Shown here: positions 24,827-32,189 of the stretch, piece by piece
Numbering within the stretch: position 1 is the first letter of the stretch
Layout of the letters: the number at the start of each line of letters is the position of its first letter
Assembly (NCBI RefSeq): GCF_946478805.1
Contig: NZ_CAMLDC010000011.1
Span: 84,633 to 148,632, forward strand
Direction of reading: 5' to 3'
DNA: 64,000 bases
Origin: an uncultured Fluviicola sp.
GTDB taxonomy: Bacteria > Bacteroidota > Bacteroidia > Flavobacteriales > Crocinitomicaceae
The notes under the pieces: model-generated
What the model was told of the DNA's origin: nothing
Seen by the model: only the letters and a program-made list of their open reading frames with translations
Databases searched by the model: none
Translations under genes and position numbers: made by a program

Positions 24827-25909
24827 ATGAAAAACACAGCTCTTACCCAGGTTCACGAAGCTTTGGGTGCCAAAATGGTTCCATTTGCAGGTTTTAATAT
24901 GCCGGTACAATATGAAGGTGTTATCGCTGAACACGAAACGGTTCGCAATGCGGTAGGCGTATTCGATGTTTCTCACATGGGAGAGTTTTTGCTGTCAGGT
25001 CCGGATGCATTAGACCTGATTCAACGTGTAACAACAAATGATGCTTCGACTTTAACGATTGGTCGCGCGCAATACTCTTGTCTTCCGAACGGAAAGGGGG
25101 GAATTGTAGATGACCTGATCGTTTACCGTATAAAAGAAGAGGAATACCTGTTGGTGGTGAATGCTTCCAACATTGAAAAAGATTGGAACTGGATCTCTTC
25201 CCACAATACAAAAAATGTATCCATGAGGAATCTTTCCGATGATTATTCCTTATTGGCGATCCAAGGCCCGAAAGCGGTTGAAGCGATGCAATCGTTGACT
25301 TCAGTAGATTTATCAGCTATCAAATATTACCACTTCGAAGTGGGCCCGTTTGCCGGAATCGATCACGTGATCATTTCTGCAACCGGTTATACCGGTTCGG
25401 GAGGTTTCGAGATCTACTGCAAGAATTCGGAAGTGAAACAAGTTTGGGATAAAGTTTTTGAAGCAGGTGCTGCTTTCGGAATCAAACCGATCGGTTTAGC
25501 TGCACGCGATACTTTGCGGTTGGAAATGGGATTCTGCTTGTACGGAAACGATATCGACGACACTACTTCTCCATTGGAAGCAGGATTGGGATGGATCACC
25601 AAATTCACAAAGGATTTCGTTGATTCGGACAAATTGAAAGCTGAAAAAGAAGCGGGAGTTTCTAAGAAACTAATCGGTTTTGAGATGATCGACCGTGGAA
25701 TTCCACGTCACGATTACCGCATTTTGGACGCGAACGGAAATGTGATCGGGAAAGTAACTTCCGGAACACAAGGTCCAAGCGTGAAGAAAGCAATCGGAAT
25801 GGGATACGTAAATACTGAATTCGCAACTACGGACAGCGAGATCTTTATCGAGATCCGCGACAAAGGAGTTTTGGCGAAAGTGGTGAAAATGCCTTTTTAT
25901 CAGAAGTAG
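24827..25909 (+). CDS. gcvT: Aminomethyltransferase (glycine cleavage system T protein)
   Basis: A 360-residue GcvT of normal length. Typical segments: [16 protein letters not shown] near the start, [53 protein letters not shown], and the folate-binding [18 protein letters not shown]. It takes the aminomethyl group from lipoyl-GcvH, passing methylene to tetrahydrofolate and releasing ammonia. No other gcv gene is adjacent, as is common in Bacteroidota. A terminator lies at 25967-26000. Confidence 0.95.
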   Translation: MKNTALTQVHEALGAKMVPFAGFNMPVQYEGVIAEHETVRNAVGVFDVSHMGEFLLSGPDALDLIQRVTTNDASTLTIGRAQYSCLPNGKGGIVDDLIVYRIKEEEYLLVVNASNIEKDWNWISSHNTKNVSMRNLSDDYSLLAIQGPKAVEAMQSLTSVDLSAIKYYHFEVGPFAGIDHVIISATGYTGSGGFEIYCKNSEVKQVWDKVFEAGAAFGIKPIGLAARDTLRLEMGFCLYGNDIDDTTSPLEAGLGWITKFTKDFVDSDKLKAEKEAGVSKKLIGFEMIDRGIPRHDYRILDANGNVIGKVTSGTQGPSVKKAIGMGYVNTEFATTDSEIFIEIRDKGVLAKVVKMPFYQK

Positions 25910-25929
25910 ATTAGAATCAAGATCATCCC

Positions 25930-25962
25930 TTCCCCCTTTGGAGGGGGATTGAGGGGGAGGAT
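25930..25962. repeat. C/G-run intergenic repeat, copy A
   Basis: TTCCCCCTTTGGAGGGGG followed by ATTGAGGGGGAGGAT. It matches the elements at 50599-50630 (inverted) and 50718-50750. Confidence 0.7.
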
Positions 25963-25966
25963 ATTT

Positions 25967-26000
25967 AAGTGGAATCGTGAAAGCGGTTCCATTTTTTTTG
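25967..26000 (+). terminator. Terminator after gcvT; first copy of an exact 34-bp direct repeat
   Basis: TGGAATCG and AGCGGTTCCA form an imperfect hairpin followed by eight T residues (TTCCATTTTTTTTG). The whole 34 bp recurs identically at 27077-27110, on the other side of the next gene. Confidence 0.75.
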
Positions 26001-26045
26001 GCTGGATTTTTGTTAGTTCCGAAGCATTAATTCATTACTTAACCA

Positions 26046-27056
26046 ATGCATATGATACAAAAACTATCTAAAATCCTTTCAGCAACTGTTGCCTCATTTC
26101 TCTTTGCCAGCATTTCTTTTTCCCAGACAAATTCGGATGTTTATTCTCCGAAATTCTCTCATTTATCGGGAAGGTACAATGCGAATATCCAGGTAGCACT
26201 GACTGCAACAACTTCTAATTCCGTAATCTATTACACCTTGGACGGTTCAACTCCCAGCAGTTCCTCCCAGCTTTATACAGGAGCCATTCCAATTAGTGGT
26301 AACGGAAACCAGGTCACGCTTAAAACAATAGCCATTAAGGGAGCTTTACAAAGTTTTGTCAGTTCGGCAACCTATGTGATCGATTACTCCTATAATCCCA
26401 ATGCCAGTTATTTGACAAACCTGTCTTGGTCGCAATACACGAACTTCCTTCCAGGCGATTGGTTCGGCTACACTTCCACTCCTTGGACCTGCAATTATTC
26501 GGTCAAGGTAAAGATCCTTTCGAATGGAAATTATATAGATACTACGACATCCACGAGTTGTTTGGGTCCAAATGATGATTCTTTTCTCCCTGTTTTTTAT
26601 TACGGAATTACAGACACTTCTAGCTTAAAAGTCATTAATCTATACAACATTGCTGCCTCGGGATTTGCAAACGGGTTCATTACCATTGATTTTGGAGTGG
26701 GAACCAACCAGTATGAACTGCGTTATATCAAGTTTATCGATGAGAACAACCTCTTTATCGAGTTCTGGCACAATACAAACGGTCCTTTGAAGTATTATCT
26801 GACCAAGAATCGTCAAACACTTGGAGTGGATGACCATGCGGATGCACAAACACGAATTTATCCGAATCCTACTTCAAACTATCTATCCATTGAAAATTTG
26901 CAGAGCGATGTTTTGGTGACAAACCAACTCGGGCAAAGGTTTACACTTGAAAAAAGTGATAAAATAAATGTTTCGCACTTACCGAAAGGAATCTATTTCG
27001 TGCAATTCAGTAATAATAAAGGTGAACAGATACGAGAAAAATTGGTGATCGAATAA
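26046..27056 (+). CDS. Secreted protein with chitobiase C-terminal-type domain and T9SS sorting domain
   Basis: A 336-residue exported protein. The N-terminus is a signal peptide (ILSATVASFLFASISFSQ). Residues about 40-115 match the chitobiase/beta-hexosaminidase C-terminal-like domain (CHB_HEX_C): VIYYTLDGSTPSSSSQLYTG is its hallmark. Residues 120-255 are unassigned and contain two Cys (WTCNY; TSCLG). The C-terminus (IYPNPTSNYLSIENL to REKLVIE) is a Por_Secre_tail. There is a second ATG two codons after the first; either could be used. It is bounded by two identical 34-bp terminator sequences. Confidence 0.82.
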   Translation: MHMIQKLSKILSATVASFLFASISFSQTNSDVYSPKFSHLSGRYNANIQVALTATTSNSVIYYTLDGSTPSSSSQLYTGAIPISGNGNQVTLKTIAIKGALQSFVSSATYVIDYSYNPNASYLTNLSWSQYTNFLPGDWFGYTSTPWTCNYSVKVKILSNGNYIDTTTSTSCLGPNDDSFLPVFYYGITDTSSLKVINLYNIAASGFANGFITIDFGVGTNQYELRYIKFIDENNLFIEFWHNTNGPLKYYLTKNRQTLGVDDHADAQTRIYPNPTSNYLSIENLQSDVLVTNQLGQRFTLEKSDKINVSHLPKGIYFVQFSNNKGEQIREKLVIE

Positions 27057-27076
27057 TTGGAATTGAAAATAGACTC

Positions 27077-27110
27077 AAGTGGAATCGTGAAAGCGGTTCC
27101 ATTTTTTTTG
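27077..27110 (+). terminator. Terminator; second copy of the exact 34-bp direct repeat
   Basis: Identical to 25967-26000 at all 34 positions: imperfect hairpin TGGAATCG/AGCGGTTCCA and a T8 run. It ends transcription of the T9SS gene. Confidence 0.75.
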
Positions 27111-27254
27111 TGCGCAAAAATGAGCAACTATGTTTTTCATTTTGGTTTTTTGTGTAGTCTTGGAAGAGCAGTTGACCAACCACAAACGAGAAGCCGCGTT
27201 TCCTAATCGAGAATCTTTAACTGCAAGAAAAAAAAGTTAAAAGAGAAAACCAAA

Positions 27255-27596
27255 TTAAATAGTATTGACAATCGAGATTATCTCAAATTTACCTTGCCAT
27301 TCTTTAATTGATTCCAATATAGGTAGAAATGCCAATCCTTTTTCAGATAACTTATACTCTACCCTTGGTGGTAATTCCTTAAAAGCCATTCTTTCTAACA
27401 ATCCATCTTCTTCCAACTCTTTTAATTGCTCTGTTAAAACTTTCCTTGAAATGTGAGGTATTATAGCATCCAACTGACCAAAACGTATCGTTCGGTCCCC
27501 AATCACATTTATAATTATTGGCTTCCATTTATTTCCAATTGTGCCAATAGCCCTTGTAAATGGGCAATTTGACTTACAAAAATTTTCATCTCTCAT
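27255..27596 (-). CDS. HxlR family transcriptional regulator
   Basis: A 113-residue winged-helix protein of the HxlR type: NCPFTRAIGTIGNKWKPIIINVI (with the N-terminal Cys often used for sensing reactive aldehydes or disulfide stress), FGQLDAIIPHISRKVLTEQLKELEEDGLLERM and PPRVEYKLSEKGLAFLPILESI. It is divergent from the SDR gene and probably controls it. Inverted repeats at 27613-27632 and 27646-27664 lie between the two genes. Codon usage is AT-rich, like the SDR/DinB genes and unlike the gcvT side. Confidence 0.9.
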   Translation of the reverse strand: MRDENFCKSNCPFTRAIGTIGNKWKPIIINVIGDRTIRFGQLDAIIPHISRKVLTEQLKELEEDGLLERMAFKELPPRVEYKLSEKGLAFLPILESIKEWQGKFEIISIVNTI

Positions 27597-27612
27597 ATTT
27601 CATTTAAATAAG

Positions 27613-27632
27613 TAGTTACCTAATAGTAACCA
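27613..27632. promoter_or_regulatory. Candidate HxlR operator 1
   Basis: TAGTTAC-CTAATA-GTAACCA, an inverted repeat with perfect GTTAC/GTAAC core, 17 nt upstream of the HxlR start. Confidence 0.55.
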
Positions 27633-27645
27633 GAATAAACTGAAT

Positions 27646-27679
27646 TAGTTACAAAAATAAACTATTGAAGATAACTTTG
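27646..27679 (+). promoter_or_regulatory. Candidate HxlR operator 2 and promoter of the SDR operon
   Basis: TAGTTAC-AAAAA-TAAACTA (27646-27664, weaker symmetry, same half-site as operator 1) lies just upstream of TAACTTTG (27672-27679), a perfect -7 box. The start codon is at 27707. A regulator bound here would cover the -33 region. Confidence 0.5.
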
Positions 27680-27706
27680 CGAAACATTCAATAAAAAAGT
27701 TATATC

Positions 27707-28459
27707 ATGAGTAAATTAAAAAACAAAGTAGTCGTTATTACCGGAGGTAATAGCGGTATCGGATTCGGAATTGCCCAAGAATTTAAAAATGAAGGTGCAG
27801 CAGGTGTTATTGTTGGTAGAAATCAAAAAACATTGGATCACGCTGTAGATCAGCTTGGTGAAAATTTTATCGCTATTAATGCTGATGTAACCAACCTTAA
27901 GGATCTTGCAAGAGTATTCGAAGAGACGGCTGAAAAATTTGGTAAAATCGATGTAGTTGTTGCCAATGCGGGTGGCGGAGCAGTTGGCACTGTTGCAGAC
28001 CTTGGAGAAGTAGATTATGATCAGACTATGGATTTAAACTTGAAAAGTGTGTACTTCACAGTGCATAAAGCACTTCCCCATATGAATGATGGAAGTTCTA
28101 TTATACTAATAGGATCAAATGCTGCACATCGTTCATATCCGTCTTTTGGGTTATATGGTGCTGCAAAAGCGGCTGTAATCTTTTTTGCAAAAGCATTTTC
28201 AAACGATCTTTTAGGAAGAAGAATTAGGGTAAACGTGATTACACCAGGTACTACAGATACACCAGCATTTGAGAAGTTTGTGCCGGCAGAGCAAATTGAT
28301 GCTGTAAAAACACACTTTTCAGAACAAATGCCAACAGGTAGAATTGGGAACCCCTCAGACATTGGAAAAGCCGCTGCTTTCCTTGCATCTGATGATTCAT
28401 CATTTATACTTGGCACTGAACTTATGGTTGATGGCGGGATGACCTACTTAGCTAAATAG
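27707..28459 (+). CDS. Short-chain dehydrogenase/reductase (SDR)
   Basis: A 250-residue classical SDR. It has the cofactor loop TGGNSGIGFGIA near residue 14, NAGGGA, catalytic Ser in SSIILIGSNAA and the YGAAK motif (Tyr/Lys). The C-terminal FILGTELMVDGGM is typical. An Arg after the glycine loop (VGRNQKT) suggests NADP(H). The substrate cannot be told. It is the first gene of an AT-rich cassette with DinB and another SDR, divergent from HxlR, a layout common for electrophile or quinone-responsive reductases. Confidence 0.88.
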   Translation: MSKLKNKVVVITGGNSGIGFGIAQEFKNEGAAGVIVGRNQKTLDHAVDQLGENFIAINADVTNLKDLARVFEETAEKFGKIDVVVANAGGGAVGTVADLGEVDYDQTMDLNLKSVYFTVHKALPHMNDGSSIILIGSNAAHRSYPSFGLYGAAKAAVIFFAKAFSNDLLGRRIRVNVITPGTTDTPAFEKFVPAEQIDAVKTHFSEQMPTGRIGNPSDIGKAAAFLASDDSSFILGTELMVDGGMTYLAK

Positions 28460-28484
28460 ATAAACTTAAATCAAGTTGCACAAA

Positions 28485-28928
28485 ATGGACATTACATCAC
28501 AAATAGAAACTTTAAAAAATCAAAGGACAAACCTGCTATTGCAATTAGAGGGTTTGAGCAACGAGGATATAGGACTTATACCAGCGGGCCATAACAATAA
28601 TATACTTTGGAATCTTGGTCATATTTTAGTGGTGCCCCAATATTATTTTTATGTAGCAAATGGTCATTCTCAAAACGTTGAGCAATATTATATTCAAAAT
28701 TATATGTCGGGTTCTTATCCAAAGGCAACTAATATCGATAAGGAATATAATGCAATAAAAGTGTCGTTGTTGCCAACTTTAGATGCATTAAAATCGGATT
28801 TCGAGAAAGATATGTTTAAAGACTTTAAAGCATTTGGCGATTTAGATTTCATAAGTACCCTGGAGTTCTTAATAAAACACGAAGCAGGTCATCTAAATAC
28901 AATCAATAACTTATTGAGTGTTCATTAA
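28485..28928 (+). CDS. DinB family protein
   Basis: A 147-residue four-helix-bundle protein from the ATG at 28485. DinB-like features are NILWNLGHILVVPQYYFYV (His ligand in the second helix) and FLIKHEAGHLNTINNLL near the C-terminus (two His). Such proteins bind a divalent metal and some act as bacillithiol or other thiol transferases. It lies 25 nt after the SDR gene and 73 nt before the second SDR gene. Function here is unknown; the neighbours suggest detoxification. Confidence 0.8.
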   Translation: MDITSQIETLKNQRTNLLLQLEGLSNEDIGLIPAGHNNNILWNLGHILVVPQYYFYVANGHSQNVEQYYIQNYMSGSYPKATNIDKEYNAIKVSLLPTLDALKSDFEKDMFKDFKAFGDLDFISTLEFLIKHEAGHLNTINNLLSVH

Positions 28929-29001
28929 TACACACCATTTATAAAAATGGTCATTTCGGTATTTTGAATATATCATTTTACAAATCAGAAAAAACAAAAC
29001 A

Positions 29002-29760
29002 ATGAGTAAATTAATAGATAAAGTAGCGATAGTTACAGGTGCATCAAAAGGAATCGGTGCAGGAATAGCAAAAGCTTTTGCCAAAGAAGGTGCAAAGGTT
29101 GTTGTTAATTATTCTTCCAGTAAAGACGAAGCAGATAAAATAGTAAGATTTATAACCGAAAATGGTGGGACAGCGATTGCAGTACAAGGAGATGTGTCAA
29201 AAGAAACCGATATAAAAAGACTATTTGAAGAAACAAAAAAGGCCTTTGGTACACTGGATATTTTAGTAAACAACGCAGCATATCAAGGTTATACACCTAT
29301 TGATCAAATAACATCAGAAAGCTTTCATCAACATTTCAACGTCAATGTATTGGGCGCTTTACTTGCAATTCAATCATCGTTAAAACTTTTTGGAGAAAAA
29401 GGTGGAAATATCATCAACATTAGTTCCGGTGCGAGTAAAATGCCTCTCCCAACTGCTTCTTTATATTCCTCAACAAAAGCTGCATTAGATGCCGTCACTA
29501 TTGCTTTATCAAAAGAATTAGGCTCAAAAAATGTTCGTGTCAATTCTATTTTACCCGGTGCTACCGAAACAGAAGGTTCAACTAATGCCGGCGTCACAAG
29601 AGGAAGTGAATACGAAAAATTCTTTATTGCCAATACACCACTTGGTCGCAGAGGTCAGCCAGAAGATATTGCAAAGGCAGCCGTATTTCTTGCTTCCGAC
29701 GACGCAGCTTGGATTACAGGAGAACAAATTTCTGTTTCGGGTGGAATGTACGGATTTTAG
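29002..29760 (+). CDS. Short-chain dehydrogenase/reductase (SDR), 3-oxoacyl-ACP reductase-like
   Basis: A 252-residue classical SDR. Motifs: VTGASKGIGAGIAKAFAKEG, NNAAYQG, catalytic Ser in NIINISSGAS, Tyr/Lys in YSSTKAALD, and the C-terminal ITGEQISVSGGMYGF. The segment NYSSSKDEADKI after strand 2 fits an NADP(H)-using FabG-like reductase. It shares about the same design as the first SDR of the cassette but is clearly a different branch. It ends the AT-rich group; a strong terminator follows at 29777. Confidence 0.88.
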   Translation: MSKLIDKVAIVTGASKGIGAGIAKAFAKEGAKVVVNYSSSKDEADKIVRFITENGGTAIAVQGDVSKETDIKRLFEETKKAFGTLDILVNNAAYQGYTPIDQITSESFHQHFNVNVLGALLAIQSSLKLFGEKGGNIINISSGASKMPLPTASLYSSTKAALDAVTIALSKELGSKNVRVNSILPGATETEGSTNAGVTRGSEYEKFFIANTPLGRRGQPEDIAKAAVFLASDDAAWITGEQISVSGGMYGF

Positions 29761-29776
29761 TGATCTTAAAAACCAA

Positions 29777-29805
29777 AAAGCCCCGGCATTTATCGCCGGG
29801 GCTTT
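29777..29805. terminator. Bidirectional terminator between SDR and S46 peptidase genes
   Basis: AAAGCCCCGGC pairs perfectly with GCCGGGGCTTT (11 bp, 7-nt loop ATTTATC). On the minus strand it is followed by TTTTTGG. It closely resembles the terminator at 19714. Confidence 0.9.
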
Positions 29806-29862
29806 CCTAATTTCCTACTTGGAATGAAGCGACTAAAAGTCTACTTCGTTCGCAGTCAGTTC

Positions 29863-31989
29863 TTATTTAACCAACTTCATTTCATTAATCAAATTCGTTG
29901 CGCCGTAGCACTTGTCGATCAACCAAAGCGTGTAACGAACGTCCAAAGAGATCGTACGTTGGATGTTCGGCTCGAAGTAGATGTCACCGGACATTGCTTC
30001 CCAGTTTCCGTCAAATGCTGTTCCGATCAACTCACCGTTTGCATTGATAACCGGAGAACCGGAGTTACCTCCTGTAATGTCGTTGTTTGAAAGGAAGTTC
30101 ACAGGCAATTTCCCGTTAGAAGCATACTGACCGTAATCTTTTTTCTCCCACAATTCCTTGATACGCGGATCAACCACGAATTCAGGGTTTTTAGGATCTT
30201 CTTTCTGCATCACTCCATCCAAAGTTGTGAAGTAGTCGTAATGAACTGCATCACGCGGATCGTAAGCCAATACATTTCCATAAGTCAAACGCATCGTAGA
30301 GTTTGCATTCGGGTAGAATTTCTTATTCGGTTGCATTTCGCGAACTCCTTTTACAAATGCACGGTTCGCAAGTGTCAATTTCGTATTCGCCGATTTAACC
30401 GCTTCTTGTCCCATTGCAGCTTGATATGCATTGTCCAGATCCTTGATCAAAATAAACAATGGATCCTGGCTCAATTTATCCGCATCAAAGTTTTTCATGA
30501 ATTCCTCGTAACGCTCTTTCGAAGCAAAGATCGAATTTGCCTTAACGCGTGCCATGAACGCCTCGATTCCGTCTTCACCGATCGATCTGGTGATTCCAAC
30601 CTGTTGTTCCATCGGAACGTCGCGGATGTACATTTTCAATACTTCTTCCAATGTCTCCAATTCGATATCCATTGAACGTTCAGCATAAATCTCTTCAGCT
30701 GTTCCTTTTGCAGCATCCAGGATCATGTTAAAGCGCTCTTCGTTGCCCGATTTTTTAGCATCCAGCGCTATTTTGTACATATAAACCACTGAATTGATAT
30801 CCACTTGGCGAACAAATTCACTTTGGTACGTTTTGATGTAAATAATACTGTTCGTAGCTTTAAAAGCGGACTCAATATCCGAAAGTACATTATCGTATTC
30901 CGCTTTTCCGGCAGAATATTTTGTAAACTCTTCTTCTACTTTTCTTTTCTTATCAGCAACATGGTTTCCTTGCAACTGTTTTGTCTGACCGATAAAATAT
31001 TTCCAGTAATTAGCCACTTGAGCATACTTCGATGAATAATTCAAACGCACTGTTACGTCTTTATCCATGTATTTTTTCATGATCTCCAATTTCTTAGCGC
31101 GGATATCCACAATTTTAGGCTGCTCCAAAGAAATTGCCTGTTCCACACCATAAGAAGTCAAATAGCGATTTGTTCTTCCAGGGAATCCCATAATCATTGC
31201 ATAATCACCTTGTTTCACACCTTTCAATGAGATTGGCAATGAATGTTTCGGTTTCAATGGAACGTTTGAATCGCTGAAATCAGCAGGTTTGTTATCTGAT
31301 CCTGCATAAATGCGGAACATGGAGAAATCTGCAGTGTGGCGCGGCCATTCCCAGTTATCTGTGTCTCCACCGAATTTTCCGGCTGATTGCGGAGGTGTTC
31401 CTACCAAACGCACATCTTTAAATGTTTCTTTTACGAAAAGATAAAATTCATTTCCATCATAAAAGTCACGAACAAACGCTTCGTAATTAGTTCCTGTTGT
31501 AGCATCTTTCACCAAGATATCCGTCACTTCCTTGATTTTCTTTGCACGCTCCTCCGGAGTCATCTTGGAATTCAATTCTTTAGCAACTTGTGCAGTAACG
31601 TCCTCCATACGGATCATGAAAGTTGCTGTCAATCCCTTCACTGCAATTTCTTCTTTCAAATTCTTAGCCCAAAATCCATTGTCCAGGTAATTGTGATCTT
31701 TTGTCGAAGCACCTGCAATTGCGTCATATCCGCAATGGTGATTTGTCAAGACCAATCCTTGATTTGAGATCATCTCACCCGTACAAAAACCTCCAAATGA
31801 GATTACTGCATCTTTCAAAGACGATTTGTTAATGGAATAGATTTGCTCCTGAGTCAGTTTCAAGCCATGTTTTTTCATGTCTTCGTAGTTTCTTCCAATC
31901 AAAAATGGAAGCCACATTCCTTCATCAGCGCGAGCAATGTTACCCATTGAATAGGTCAATAAGACCAACGCGAATACTATTTTTTTCAT
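29863..31989 (-). CDS. S46 family dipeptidyl peptidase (DPP7/DPP11 type)
   Basis: A 708-residue exported peptidase with a signal peptide (about residues 1-21). The catalytic triad is visible: His85 (LTNHHCGYDA), Asp221 (WPRHTADFSMFR) and Ser643 (TGGNSGSPVIN). These spacings match the Porphyromonas enzymes. The residue 18 positions after the serine is Gly, as in DPP7, which prefers hydrophobic P1 residues; DPP11 has Arg there. It releases dipeptides from peptide N-termini in the periplasm for use as nutrients. It is a single gene on the minus strand. Confidence 0.93.
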   Translation of the reverse strand: MKKIVFALVLLTYSMGNIARADEGMWLPFLIGRNYEDMKKHGLKLTQEQIYSINKSSLKDAVISFGGFCTGEMISNQGLVLTNHHCGYDAIAGASTKDHNYLDNGFWAKNLKEEIAVKGLTATFMIRMEDVTAQVAKELNSKMTPEERAKKIKEVTDILVKDATTGTNYEAFVRDFYDGNEFYLFVKETFKDVRLVGTPPQSAGKFGGDTDNWEWPRHTADFSMFRIYAGSDNKPADFSDSNVPLKPKHSLPISLKGVKQGDYAMIMGFPGRTNRYLTSYGVEQAISLEQPKIVDIRAKKLEIMKKYMDKDVTVRLNYSSKYAQVANYWKYFIGQTKQLQGNHVADKKRKVEEEFTKYSAGKAEYDNVLSDIESAFKATNSIIYIKTYQSEFVRQVDINSVVYMYKIALDAKKSGNEERFNMILDAAKGTAEEIYAERSMDIELETLEEVLKMYIRDVPMEQQVGITRSIGEDGIEAFMARVKANSIFASKERYEEFMKNFDADKLSQDPLFILIKDLDNAYQAAMGQEAVKSANTKLTLANRAFVKGVREMQPNKKFYPNANSTMRLTYGNVLAYDPRDAVHYDYFTTLDGVMQKEDPKNPEFVVDPRIKELWEKKDYGQYASNGKLPVNFLSNNDITGGNSGSPVINANGELIGTAFDGNWEAMSGDIYFEPNIQRTISLDVRYTLWLIDKCYGATNLINEMKLVK

Positions 31990-32065
31990 TCTTTAGATTT
32001 TGTTTAAAAGAGCGCTAAAGATAACAACTTTTTAATGTTAGGGATTGACCGTTTGTGTAATATTA

Positions 32066-32189
32066 ATTGAAAATGTAAAATTGAGAATTGAAAAGAAAAA
32101 ATCGATCGCATTAGATTAATATATTGGATTCTGTCACAATACACACTTCATTTAAGATTCAAAAACTTTTCAATTTTACATTTTGAATT
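32066..32189. repeat. Intergenic inverted-repeat element, copy 2
   Basis: ATTGAAAATGTAAAATTGAG at the left, continued by AATTGAAAAG, is answered at 32165-32189 by CTTTTCAATTTTACATTTTG. The left arm is nearly identical to 63915-63945. It fills the gap between the S46 and GH92 genes, both on the minus strand. Confidence 0.6.

Noticed and set aside
25967..27110. 34-bp repeats as attachment sites of a mobile element
   Set aside because: Both are terminator hairpins with T-runs and no integrase or transposase lies between them.
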